Source: Algihabitans albus (lineage in GTDB: Bacteria > Pseudomonadota > Alphaproteobacteria > Kiloniellales > DSM-21159). Taken from it: a DNA stretch of 64,000 nt. Location: assembly GCF_003572205.1 (NCBI RefSeq), contig NZ_QXNY01000002.1, positions 744,001-808,000 on the forward strand, read 5' to 3'. The translations under genes and the position numbers were made by a program. Positions within the stretch are counted from its first letter, which is position 1; each line of letters starts with the position of its first letter. Under the pieces are notes generated by a model. It saw nothing but the letters and a program-made list of their open reading frames with translations. It did not search any database and had not been told where the DNA came from. This document shows, in pieces, positions 28,304-36,263 of this stretch.

Positions 28304-29554
28304 CTAGGCGCGGCCGAAGGCGATCGGATAGGACAGGAAGCCTCGGAAGCGGGCGCGTCCGCCGCGCCGATAGGCTCCGGCGCGGCGGATCTCCGGCATG
28401 CGGGCCAGCAGCCGCCCAATGGCGATCTTGCCCTCCAGTCGCGCCAGGGTCATGCCGGCGCAGGCGTGAATGCCGCCGCCGAAAGCCAGGTGACGGTTGG
28501 GGGTACGCCCGATATCGAGTCGGTCCGGTTCGGGAAACTGCGCTGGGTCCCGGTTGGCGGCGCCGATGCCGAGCGTGACCAGTGTCCCGGCCTCCAGGGC
28601 GACACCGTCGATCTCGGCAGGTTCCAGCAGACGGCGGTTGCCCAGTTGATTGGAACTTTCGAAGCGCAGGAACTCCTCGACGGCCGTGACGATCAGGTCC
28701 GGCTCGGCGCGCAGGCGCACCATCTGGTCGGGGTATTCCAGCAAGGCGGCGATGCCGTTGCCGATCAGGTTGGTGGTGGTCTCATGGCCGGCGTTCAGCA
28801 GAAAGATGCAGTTCTGCACCAGCTCCACCTCACTCAACCGCTCGCCGGCATCGGTCGTCTCGGCCAGCAGCATGCCCAGCACCTCGCCCCCCTCGGCCAG
28901 CTTTCCCTTGCGGTAGCGGTCGATGTGGAAGGCCAGGTAGTCGCTGAACGCGGTGACCGAGCGGTTGCCCCACTCCAGCGCCGCCGCGCTCGGCACCGGC
29001 TCGAGCGCGCCCAGAATGGCAAGCGACCAGTCGCGCAGAGGGCCTCTCTCGCTCTTGGGAATCCCGAGCATGTCGCCGATGATCTGCACCGGCAGGCCGG
29101 CGGCGTAGTCGGTCACCACGTCCATGCCGCCCCGTACCTCGGCTTCGTCCAGCATCTCCTCGACCATCTCGACGAAGCGGGGCTCCAGCAGATTCAAGGC
29201 ACGCGGCGTGAAGGCCGGCGCCAGAAGCCGCCGCACCCGGGTGTGGAGCGGCGGATCGTTGAAGACGAGGCTAGTGGTGTGGTGCAGGAAAAGCGGAGAG
29301 TCGCCGTACTTCGGGGCGAACTCGATTTTCTTGTCGGAACTGAAGCGCCGGTCGCGATAGACCGCCGCCACGTCGTCGTAACGGGTCAGAAAGACACCGC
29401 CGTCGGGCTGGCGGTGGACCGGGTCGAAGGCCCGCAACAGACGATAGGTCGGATAGGGATCGTCCAGAAAGGCTCTGTCGATCTCGCGCAGATCGAAGGC
29501 GAGCGCCCGTGCGCGCGCCTCCCGCTCGCTCAGCTCGGCCGCCAGCGCGACCAT
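28304..29554 (-). CDS. Cytochrome P450
   Basis: A 416-aa soluble bacterial P450. LLNAGHETTTNLIGNG is the oxygen-activating I-helix, EEFLRFESS the ExxR region, NRDPAQFPEPDRLDIGR the meander, and HLAFGGGIHACAGMTLARLE the heme loop with its cysteine ligand. It lacks a membrane anchor, so it needs separate ferredoxin partners, and none is encoded nearby. GGGAGGAGG precedes the ATG. Set between two TRAP transporters and CoA-pathway genes, it probably hydroxylates the imported acid; the substrate is unknown. Confidence 0.95.
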   Translation of the reverse strand: MVALAAELSEREARARALAFDLREIDRAFLDDPYPTYRLLRAFDPVHRQPDGGVFLTRYDDVAAVYRDRRFSSDKKIEFAPKYGDSPLFLHHTTSLVFNDPPLHTRVRRLLAPAFTPRALNLLEPRFVEMVEEMLDEAEVRGGMDVVTDYAAGLPVQIIGDMLGIPKSERGPLRDWSLAILGALEPVPSAAALEWGNRSVTAFSDYLAFHIDRYRKGKLAEGGEVLGMLLAETTDAGERLSEVELVQNCIFLLNAGHETTTNLIGNGIAALLEYPDQMVRLRAEPDLIVTAVEEFLRFESSNQLGNRRLLEPAEIDGVALEAGTLVTLGIGAANRDPAQFPEPDRLDIGRTPNRHLAFGGGIHACAGMTLARLEGKIAIGRLLARMPEIRRAGAYRRGGRARFRGFLSYPIAFGRA

Positions 29555-29632
29555 GCCGCCTCCTCCCGGTATTTATCCTTTTTCGTTGGCGCCATTCTCG
29601 GCAGAGGATCGTTTGCGGTCAATCCTGGGTGT

Positions 29633-30856
29633 TCAATCTTCGGCAATCAGCACGCCGCTCGTCAGCAGCGCGGCGATCTGCTCGGCGTCGTAGCCGGCCT
29701 CACGCAGGACCTCCCGGCTGTGCTGGCCGTAAAGCGGCGCCGGTCGGGTCACGCCGCCCGGCGTTTCGGACAGCTTGATCGGCAGGCCGAGCGTCTTCAT
29801 CGGGCCGACGGTCGGATGCTCTAGCTCCACCACCATCTCGCGCGCGAGGGCCTGGGGGTCCCTGTGCATTTCGCCGACGCTCAGGACCGGTCCGGCCGGG
29901 AAGCCAGCCTGCTCGAAGATCGCCAGCCATTCGGCCGTCGTCTTTGCCTTGAAATAGGTCTCCAGCGCGGCCACCAGTTCGTCCAGATGCGCCATGCGCG
30001 CCTTATTCTCGGCGAAGCGGGGATCCTCCGCCAAGGGCTGCGCGCCGAGAGCCTCCAGCAGGCGCAGCCAGTTCGCCTGGTTCGCCGCACCCACGTTGAT
30101 ATAGCCGTCCGCGGTCGCGAAGGCCTGATAGGGCGCGTTCAGCGGATGCGCCGAGCCGAGCGGGCCCGGCGAGTTGCCTGTCGCGAAGGCGATGGCCGAT
30201 TGCCAGTAGGTCTGAACGATTCCGGCCTCGAACAGCGAGGTATCGACCCGCTGTCCCCGCCCCGTCCCGCTTCGCGCCTGCAGCGCCGAGACGGCGCCCA
30301 AGGCACCCAGGATGCCGGCGACAACGTCGGACACCGGCGCGCCGACCTTGACCGGCGGCCGGCCATGGCCCTCGCCCGTGATCGACATCAGGCCGCTCAT
30401 GCCCTGCGCGATCAGGTCGAAGCCGCCGCGTTCGGCATAGGGACCGCTGCGTCCGAAGCCGGAGAGTTCGACGTAGATCAGCCCGGGATTGTCCTGGCGT
30501 AGCGCTTCGTAGCCGAGACCTAGCCGTTCCATCGTGCCCTGGCGGTAGTTCTCGATCACGATATCGGCGTCGGCCAACAACCGCCGCAGGACCGCCAGAC
30601 CCTCCGGTTCCTTGAGATTCAGGGCGATGGCGCGCTTGTTGCGGTTGACCATCATGAAAGCCGAGGACTCTCCCGCCTGCTCGGGCGGCGTCATCCGGCG
30701 CGTATCGTCGCCGCCCGGCACCTTCTCGACCTTGATCACCTCGGCGCCCAGGTCGGCCAGCATCAGGCCGCAGACCGGACCGGCCATGATGTGTGCCAGC
30801 TCGATCACCTTGACGCCGGCCAGCGGCCCCTGCGCTGCCCTATCCTGCCCTGTCAT
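29633..30856 (-). CDS. Class III (CaiB/BaiF-type) acyl-CoA transferase
   Basis: A 407-aa family III CoA-transferase. LAGVKVIELAHIMAGPVCGLMLADLGAEVIKVE is the N-terminal signature, NRNKRAIALNLK and VIENYRQGTMERLGLGYEAL follow, and SGFGRSGPYAERGGFD with the later APVSDV region holds the catalytic Asp position. Members move CoA from one acid to another. The ATG at 30856 puts the start five bases before the hydratase stop-adjacent region; the longer frame is an antisense artefact over the hydratase gene. Probably activates the acid taken up by a neighbouring TRAP system. Confidence 0.92.
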   Translation of the reverse strand: MTGQDRAAQGPLAGVKVIELAHIMAGPVCGLMLADLGAEVIKVEKVPGGDDTRRMTPPEQAGESSAFMMVNRNKRAIALNLKEPEGLAVLRRLLADADIVIENYRQGTMERLGLGYEALRQDNPGLIYVELSGFGRSGPYAERGGFDLIAQGMSGLMSITGEGHGRPPVKVGAPVSDVVAGILGALGAVSALQARSGTGRGQRVDTSLFEAGIVQTYWQSAIAFATGNSPGPLGSAHPLNAPYQAFATADGYINVGAANQANWLRLLEALGAQPLAEDPRFAENKARMAHLDELVAALETYFKAKTTAEWLAIFEQAGFPAGPVLSVGEMHRDPQALAREMVVELEHPTVGPMKTLGLPIKLSETPGGVTRPAPLYGQHSREVLREAGYDAEQIAALLTSGVLIAED

Positions 30857-30861
30857 GTCCG

Positions 30862-31650
30862 TCACCGGCCTTCGAAGTCGGGCTCGGTTTTGGCGAGGAA
30901 GGCCTTGTAGCCGATCTCGAAATCTTTCGTGCCGTAGCAGGCGAAGCCCTCGTCGAACTCCGTTTCGCTCAAGGGTGTCGGGTCCTCGAGGCGCTTCAGG
31001 AAGGCCTTGTGCCAACGTGCAACCAAGGGCGCCCCCGCCGCGATGCGCGCCGCCGTCTCGGCCACCTCCTCGGCGACACGCGCGTCTGGCAGGACGCGCG
31101 TCACCACACCCTTCTCCTTCGCTTCGGCCGCGTCGAAGATGCGCGCCTCCAACAGGATCTCCAGCGCCGTCTGTTTTCCGACCAGATCCCGCAAGGCCTG
31201 GATTTCCGGGTAGGCCATGACCAGACCGAGCTTGGCGATCGGCGCGCCGAAGCGGCTCGACTCACCGCAGATGCGCAGATCGCAGAGGCCGGCGATCTCC
31301 ATCCCACCGCCGACGCAGATCCCGTGAATCTGCGCGAGGGTGGGATGACGCATCTCCCGCAGCGCCGTGAGGGTGCCGTGCATCAGCCGTCCGTAGTCCT
31401 TGGCCTGCTCGGGGTTGGAGCGCTCCGTCTCGAATTCGGAGATGTCGTTGCCCGGCGAAAAGGCCTTCTCCCCGGCACCGCGCAGGATCACGCAGCGGAG
31501 GCTGTCGTCGGCCTCCAGCTCCCGCAGCACCTCGCCCAGACGGCCCCACATGGGCTTGGTCATGGCATTGAGCTTGTGCGGGCGGTTCAGCACGACGGTA
31601 GCGATGGCGCCGTCGCGCTGAACCAGAACGGTCTCCTCTGGTGCGGACAT
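30862..31650 (-). CDS. Enoyl-CoA hydratase/isomerase family protein
   Basis: A 262-aa crotonase-fold protein. The oxyanion-hole segments are AFSPGNDISEF and HGICVGGGMEIAGLCDLRICGESSRFG. The first catalytic Glu (GMEIAG) is present, but the region that normally carries the second (PEIKLG) reads APIAKLGL, so a plain water-adding role is doubtful; isomerase, lyase or dehydratase chemistry is possible. It starts eight bases after the TRAP large-permease stop with TAAGGAGAG in front, and sits just before the CoA-transferase. Confidence 0.88.
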   Translation of the reverse strand: MSAPEETVLVQRDGAIATVVLNRPHKLNAMTKPMWGRLGEVLRELEADDSLRCVILRGAGEKAFSPGNDISEFETERSNPEQAKDYGRLMHGTLTALREMRHPTLAQIHGICVGGGMEIAGLCDLRICGESSRFGAPIAKLGLVMAYPEIQALRDLVGKQTALEILLEARIFDAAEAKEKGVVTRVLPDARVAEEVAETAARIAAGAPLVARWHKAFLKRLEDPTPLSETEFDEGFACYGTKDFEIGYKAFLAKTEPDFEGR

Positions 31651-31658
31651 GTCTCTCC

Positions 31659-32942
31659 TTAGCGGTACAGAACTTCGACCAGGGTCATGGGCACGGCGGG
31701 TACGTAAGTCACCAGCATCAAGACCGCCAGCAGCACACCGATGAACCAGATGTTGGCCTTGCTGACCTCCCAGACGTTGGCGCGGGCGATCGAGCAGGCG
31801 GTGATCAACACCGACGCGACGGGCGGCGTCTGCTGGCCGATGGCCAGATTAAGACAGACGATCAGTCCGAAGTGAACCGGATCGATGCCGACCATGGAGA
31901 TCAAAGGAACGACCACCGGCACCACCAGGATGATGGCGGCGGCGGAGTGCAGGAACAGGCCGATGATGAGGAAGAAGACGTTCATCATGGCCAGGATCGC
32001 GGTGGGGTTCTCCGTGATCGAGAGTACCCAGGCGGCAAGCTGCTGCGGCAATTGCTGTTCGGTCAGGTAGACACCCACCAGGGCGGAAGACGCGACCAAC
32101 AGCATCACGACCGCCGTCTGCATCGCGCCGTCCAGCAACGCGGCCCGCAGGAAGGTCAGGTTGAGGTCGCGGTAGATCACGCCGCCGATGAAGAGCGCGG
32201 CGGCCACCGCCAGACCCGCCCCCTCCGTGGCCGTGACCACACCGCCGAAGATCGAGCCCAGGATGATGATCGGCAGGAACAGCGCGGCCAGAGCCTCCTT
32301 GAAGGTGACCCAGACCCGGCGGAGATTGAAGATCTCCTCGACCGGCCAGCCATAATGCCGCGCCAGCAGGTAGGAGATCAGCATGAGCGAGAAACCGCCG
32401 AGCACGCCCGGTACGATCCCGGCGACGAACAGTTGAACGATCGAGGCGTCGGCCATCACCCCGTAGAGGATCATCGGGATCGACGGCGGGATGATGATCG
32501 CCAGCGAGGCCGAGGAGGAGGTGACGGCAGCCGCGAAGGCCTTCGGGTAGCCGCGCTTCTTCATCGCCGGAATCAGGATCGAGCCCGTCGCCGCCACGTC
32601 GGCCACGGCGGAACCAGAGATCTCGGCAAAGAACATCGACACGCCGATGTTGATCATCGCCAGGCCGCCCCGGATGAACCCGAGCAGGGCCGAGGCGAAG
32701 GCGATGAGACGGCGGGAAATGCCGGAGGCGTTCATGATGGCGCCGGCCAGCACGAACATGGGAATGGCGAGCAGCGGGAACTTGGTGGCGCCGTCGTACA
32801 TGACGAGCGCCACGTTCACCAGGGCATCGAAGCCGTCCGAATACCAGATGGCGCCGACCGCCACGAGGCCGAGGGCGACGGCGATGGGAATTCCCATGAG
32901 GATCAGGGCGAAGAGCCCCGAGAGCATGACGCCGAGGATCAT
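31659..32942 (-). CDS. dctM: TRAP transporter large permease (system 2)
   Basis: A 427-aa DctM-type protein with about 12 membrane spans. Markers include INIGVSMFFAEISGSAVADVAATGSILIPAMKKRGYPKAF, IIPPSIPMILYGVMADASI, and LIVCLNLAIGQQTPPVASVL. The ATG overlaps the small-permease stop (ATGA). It is distinctly different from the system-1 subunit, so this is a separate transporter and not a recent duplicate. Confidence 0.93.
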   Translation of the reverse strand: MILGVMLSGLFALILMGIPIAVALGLVAVGAIWYSDGFDALVNVALVMYDGATKFPLLAIPMFVLAGAIMNASGISRRLIAFASALLGFIRGGLAMINIGVSMFFAEISGSAVADVAATGSILIPAMKKRGYPKAFAAAVTSSSASLAIIIPPSIPMILYGVMADASIVQLFVAGIVPGVLGGFSLMLISYLLARHYGWPVEEIFNLRRVWVTFKEALAALFLPIIILGSIFGGVVTATEGAGLAVAAALFIGGVIYRDLNLTFLRAALLDGAMQTAVVMLLVASSALVGVYLTEQQLPQQLAAWVLSITENPTAILAMMNVFFLIIGLFLHSAAAIILVVPVVVPLISMVGIDPVHFGLIVCLNLAIGQQTPPVASVLITACSIARANVWEVSKANIWFIGVLLAVLMLVTYVPAVPMTLVEVLYR

Positions 32943-33577
32943 GACTGCGCCCTCCGTAGCGCTGCCGTAGCGGCCTCGCCCTGTCCCAACGGGCCGTCCG
33001 CCGCCGGCAAAGCGCTGTTCTCATCCATGTGATGGCGCGCGATCTCCTCGATTTCCTCACGCTCGTGACTGACGCCGGCCTTGACGCGCTGCCAGTGCGC
33101 CGGAAGGCTCAAGAGCTCGCAGAGAATGAACAGCGCGCCGCCGATCGGAATGACCGACTGCGTCAGCTGCACGGGCACCCAGTTCAGGCTGACCAGCGTC
33201 ATGCCCTCCAGGACGACCAAGACCTTCCAACCCATCCAGGCCATCAGGCCGAAGAAAAAGATCACCAGTGCTTCCGAAACAGCGGCAAGGGGCAAGCGGA
33301 TCGACGGCGGCAGCGAGAGCAGAAGCCCATCGAAGCCTATATGCCCCCGCTTCAGGGCCGCCAGGGCCGCACCATAGTAGGTCAGCCAGGCCAGCAGGAT
33401 GGAAGCAACCTCGTCGGCGAAGCTGAGCGAAGCATCGAGCTTGCGATAGACCACCGAGACGATGATCAGGGCCGTCAGAATGACCATCAGGCCGATCACC
33501 ACGATCTCGAGGAAGCGTTCGACGACTTTCGAGATCCGCTCGAGCAGACTCGGAGACGAAGCCAGGACAGACGACAT
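32939..33577 (-). CDS. dctQ: TRAP transporter small permease (system 2)
   Basis: A 212-aa DctQ-type protein with four membrane helices (FLEIVVIGLMVILTALIIVSVV is the first) and the conserved loop KRGHIGFDGLLLSLP. The C-terminal tail of about 45 residues is long, charged and unusual for the family (HEREEIEEIARHHMDEN). Preceded by 133 bases that contain a strong hairpin after the binding-protein gene. Confidence 0.88.
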   Translation of the reverse strand: MSSVLASSPSLLERISKVVERFLEIVVIGLMVILTALIIVSVVYRKLDASLSFADEVASILLAWLTYYGAALAALKRGHIGFDGLLLSLPPSIRLPLAAVSEALVIFFFGLMAWMGWKVLVVLEGMTLVSLNWVPVQLTQSVIPIGGALFILCELLSLPAHWQRVKAGVSHEREEIEEIARHHMDENSALPAADGPLGQGEAATAALRRAQS

Positions 33578-33624
33578 GGCGCAGCACTCTTCGAAAGCGG
33601 ATTGTCAGGGACGGCGGTGCGGAA

Positions 33625-33658
33625 CGGTCACGGCGGCAAAGGACTTCCGCCGCGACCG
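33625..33658 (-). terminator. Hairpin between TRAP binding-protein and small-permease genes
   Basis: A 12-bp stem with one mismatch, CGGTCACGGCGG at 33625-33636 and CCGCCGCGACCG at 33647-33658, separated by 10 bases. It lies about 53 bases after the binding-protein stop and has no T-run, so a partial terminator or mRNA stabiliser that raises the binding-protein level over the permeases is more likely than a full stop. Confidence 0.55.
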
Positions 33659-33710
33659 TCCGTCTCACGCTCCGCGCCGAGCCGTCGGGCCCGGGCGCGC
33701 GGAACCGCCG

Positions 33711-34688
33711 TTAGGAGCCGGCGCCCAGGCTGATGGACGTTTCCACCATTTCTGCGCCGCCATCGACCTGCTCGGCGAAGGCCTCGTAGATCGAGGCACT
33801 GGCATCGATAAAGGCCTGCTTGTCAGGCTCGTTCACCTGCATGCCGCCCGCCTTGAGCTGATCGAGCAGATCGATATCCATCTGTGCCGCCGTCTCATAA
33901 ACGAAGTCCTGAGTCTCTTGCGCCACTTCCATGAGCACCGACTGAACGTCTTCCGGCAACTTCGTAAAGTGATTTGCGCTGACGGTCACATAGGCCGGCG
34001 TGTAGACGTGGCCGGTCATGGAGAGATAATCCTGAACTTCGTTGAACTTCGCCGAGGCGATCTGCGCCAGGGGGTTTTCCTGGCCGTCGATCACACCGGT
34101 CTGCAGGGCGACGAAGACCTCCGAGAATGCCATCGGCGTCGGATTGGCGCCGTAGGAACGGAACATGTTCACCCGCCACTCGCCGTTCGGGGTACGCAGC
34201 TTGACGCCCTGCAGGTCGTCCGGGGTATTGATCGGCTTGGCGTTGTTGGTGATGTTGCGGAAGCCGTTTTCCCAAAGCGCCAGGATCTTGTAGCCCTCGC
34301 GCTCGGCGGCCGGAAGCAGGGTCGGCTGCACGACCTCCGCCTCGATCAGCCGCATGTGATCGCGGTCTTTCACCAGGTAGGGCATCTCGAACAACCCGAA
34401 CTCGGGCGTAACGGACGACATCACCGTCGAGGGCAGCGCGAAGTCGATCGTGCCGAGCTTCAGCTTCTGCAGCATCTCGCGGTCCTTGCCGAGCTGGCTG
34501 GAGCCGAAAACGGCGACGGACCAGCCGTCCGGCAGCCGCCCGTTGGCCTGCTCGGCGAAGTGCTCGGCGGAGACGGCGAAGAGAGATCCCGGCGCTCCGA
34601 CGTGACCGAATTTCAGTTCCTTGGCCGCCGCCGGCGCAACGAGGCTGGCGGACACCAGCAAGGCACCGGCGAATTTCAACATCTTCAT
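33711..34688 (-). CDS. dctP: TRAP transporter substrate-binding protein (system 2)
   Basis: A 325-aa periplasmic receptor with signal peptide MKMLKFAGALLVSASLVAPA and cleavage near AAA-KEL. ELKFGHVGAPGSLFAVSAEHFAEQ begins the mature lobe, DDLQGVKLRTPNGEW carries the ligand-clamping arginine, and GVIDGQENPLAQI is a typical family segment. GGGAGGAATTGCC before the ATG at 34688 fixes the start. First gene of the run that continues through the permeases, hydratase and CoA-transferase. The ligand is a carboxylate of unknown identity. Confidence 0.93.
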   Translation of the reverse strand: MKMLKFAGALLVSASLVAPAAAKELKFGHVGAPGSLFAVSAEHFAEQANGRLPDGWSVAVFGSSQLGKDREMLQKLKLGTIDFALPSTVMSSVTPEFGLFEMPYLVKDRDHMRLIEAEVVQPTLLPAAEREGYKILALWENGFRNITNNAKPINTPDDLQGVKLRTPNGEWRVNMFRSYGANPTPMAFSEVFVALQTGVIDGQENPLAQIASAKFNEVQDYLSMTGHVYTPAYVTVSANHFTKLPEDVQSVLMEVAQETQDFVYETAAQMDIDLLDQLKAGGMQVNEPDKQAFIDASASIYEAFAEQVDGGAEMVETSISLGAGS

Positions 34689-34815
34689 GGCAATTCCTCC
34701 CGTGGTTTCGTCTTTTCGTCTCGAGCCGTGCTTCGGCCTTCTTTGTCTTCGCAAGGTTGCGTCTTGACTGGGCTGCGGCGTCCACTCCGCGGCCGCAGGA
34801 TCGTAACCGGCACTT

Positions 34816-36024
34816 CTAGTCGCCGGCTGCAGCCATTTTTGGCGCGGCGACCTCTTCGGCGCCGGCCAGGTAGTCCATCGCGGCCAGCACGCCGCCCGCC
34901 TTGTAGGGAACGCGGGCCGCCGCGAGTCCCATCTCCACTCCGGCCAAGGTCCCGGCCAGCATCAGGTCGTTAAAGGCGCCAAGGTGACCGATCCGGAAAA
35001 CCTTGCCCGCGAGCCTGGAGAGACCGGCGCCGAGCGACATGTCGAAGCGGTCGAGAATCACCTTGCGCAGAGCGTCCGCGTCGCTGCCCTCGGGCATCAC
35101 CACGGCCGTGAGCGCGGAGGAATACTCGCGCGGTTCCTGGCACAGCAGTTCCAGTCCCCAGGCGCGCACGGCCCTGCGCGTCGCTTCGGCGTGGCGGTCG
35201 TGGCGGGCGAAGACATTCTCCAGCCCCTCTTCCTCCAGCAGCATCTTCAGCGCTTCGCGCAGGCCGTAGAGCAGGTTGGTGGCCGGTGTGTAGGGGAAGA
35301 AACCCTTGGCGTTGGGGCCGAGCATGTCGTCCCAGGCCCAGTAGGACCGGGGCAGCTTCGCCGTCTTGCCGGCGGCCAAGGCCTTGTCGCTGACCGCGTT
35401 GAAGCTCAGCCCCGGCGGCAGCATCAGGCCCTTCTGAGACCCCGAAACGGTGACGTCGACACCCCAGTCGTCGTGACGATAGTCGATGGAGGCGAGCGAG
35501 GAGATCGTATCGACCAGCAGCAAGGCCGGATGTCCCGCTGCGTCGATAGCCTTGCGCACCTCGGCGATACGGCTCGTGACACCCGTCGAGGTCTCGTTGT
35601 GCACGACGCAGACCGCCTTGACGGCATGGCCTTTGTCGGCGCGCAGCTTTTCCTCGACCAAGGCCGGGTCGACGCCGCGGCGCCAGTCGCCGGGCACGAA
35701 CTCGGCGTCGATGCCCAGACTGCCGGCCATCTTCATCCAGAGCGTGGCGAAGTGACCCGTCTCGAACATCAGCACCTTGTCGCCGGGCGACAGCGTGTTC
35801 ACCAACGCCGCTTCCCAGGCACCGGTCCCGGAAGCCGGGTAGATCACCACCGTGCCCTCGGTCTGGAACACCCGCTTCGTCCCCGCCAGGACCTCGGCTC
35901 CCAGGTCCGCGAACTCCAGGCCGCGATGATCCATGGTCGGATGATCCATGGCCCGCAGCACCCGGTCGGGTACGTTGGTCGGTCCCGGGATCTGTAGAAA
36001 ATGACGGCCGGTGTGCAGAGCCAT
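34816..36024 (-). CDS. Class V aminotransferase, serine/aspartate-glyoxylate type
   Basis: A 402-aa PLP enzyme. HFLQIPGPTNVPDRVLRAMDHPTMDHRG is the characteristic start of serine-glyoxylate aminotransferases and of BhcA (aspartate-glyoxylate); VSGSQKGLMLPPGL has the PLP-binding lysine; CVVHNETSTGV contacts the cofactor. It makes glycine from glyoxylate using an amino donor. The other genes of the beta-hydroxyaspartate cycle are not adjacent, so the serine-type role is at least as likely. It is divergent from the FAD/Fe-S dehydrogenase with shared operators. The ATG at 36024 matches the usual N-terminus. Confidence 0.9.
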   Translation of the reverse strand: MALHTGRHFLQIPGPTNVPDRVLRAMDHPTMDHRGLEFADLGAEVLAGTKRVFQTEGTVVIYPASGTGAWEAALVNTLSPGDKVLMFETGHFATLWMKMAGSLGIDAEFVPGDWRRGVDPALVEEKLRADKGHAVKAVCVVHNETSTGVTSRIAEVRKAIDAAGHPALLLVDTISSLASIDYRHDDWGVDVTVSGSQKGLMLPPGLSFNAVSDKALAAGKTAKLPRSYWAWDDMLGPNAKGFFPYTPATNLLYGLREALKMLLEEEGLENVFARHDRHAEATRRAVRAWGLELLCQEPREYSSALTAVVMPEGSDADALRKVILDRFDMSLGAGLSRLAGKVFRIGHLGAFNDLMLAGTLAGVEMGLAAARVPYKAGGVLAAMDYLAGAEEVAAPKMAAAGD

Positions 36025-36090
36025 GATCGCGGCGAGCCTCCCTCTTGTCGTTGTCGGTGCGCGTTTAATGCGCACTTGATCTTGTCATTA

Positions 36091-36106
36091 TGCATGCAAG
36101 ATGCAA
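36091..36106 (-). promoter_or_regulatory. Operator copy 1 (16-mer)
   Basis: On the minus strand this reads TTGCATCTTGCATGCA, identical over 16 bases to the plus-strand sequence at 36204-36219. It lies 67 bases upstream of the aminotransferase ATG. Likely a binding site for the GntR/FCD regulator encoded at 39221. Confidence 0.6.
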
Positions 36107-36145
36107 AGCGGCAAGGTTCTTTTTATCCATAACAAACCAATGCTT

Positions 36146-36169
36146 CTGATAATGATCGATTATTATCAG
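36146..36169. promoter_or_regulatory. Central inverted repeat in divergent promoter region
   Basis: CTGATAAT and ATTATCAG frame eight bases, midway between the two 16-mer copies. The AT-rich arms may provide divergent -10 elements or bind a further regulator. Confidence 0.4.
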
Positions 36170-36203
36170 CATGATATGGGATACTCCCCTTTCCGCGGTC
36201 GAG

Positions 36204-36219
36204 TTGCATCTTGCATGCA
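36204..36219 (+). promoter_or_regulatory. Operator copy 2 (16-mer)
   Basis: TTGCATCTTGCATGCA followed by A, so it includes the 10-base palindrome TTGCATGCAA at 36211-36220. It is 45 bases upstream of the dehydrogenase ATG and oriented opposite to copy 1, giving a mirror-symmetric divergent control region. Confidence 0.6.
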
Positions 36220-36263
36220 ATCTGCCGTATCCTGGTGACATTCGATGGTAACGAGGAAGCGCC

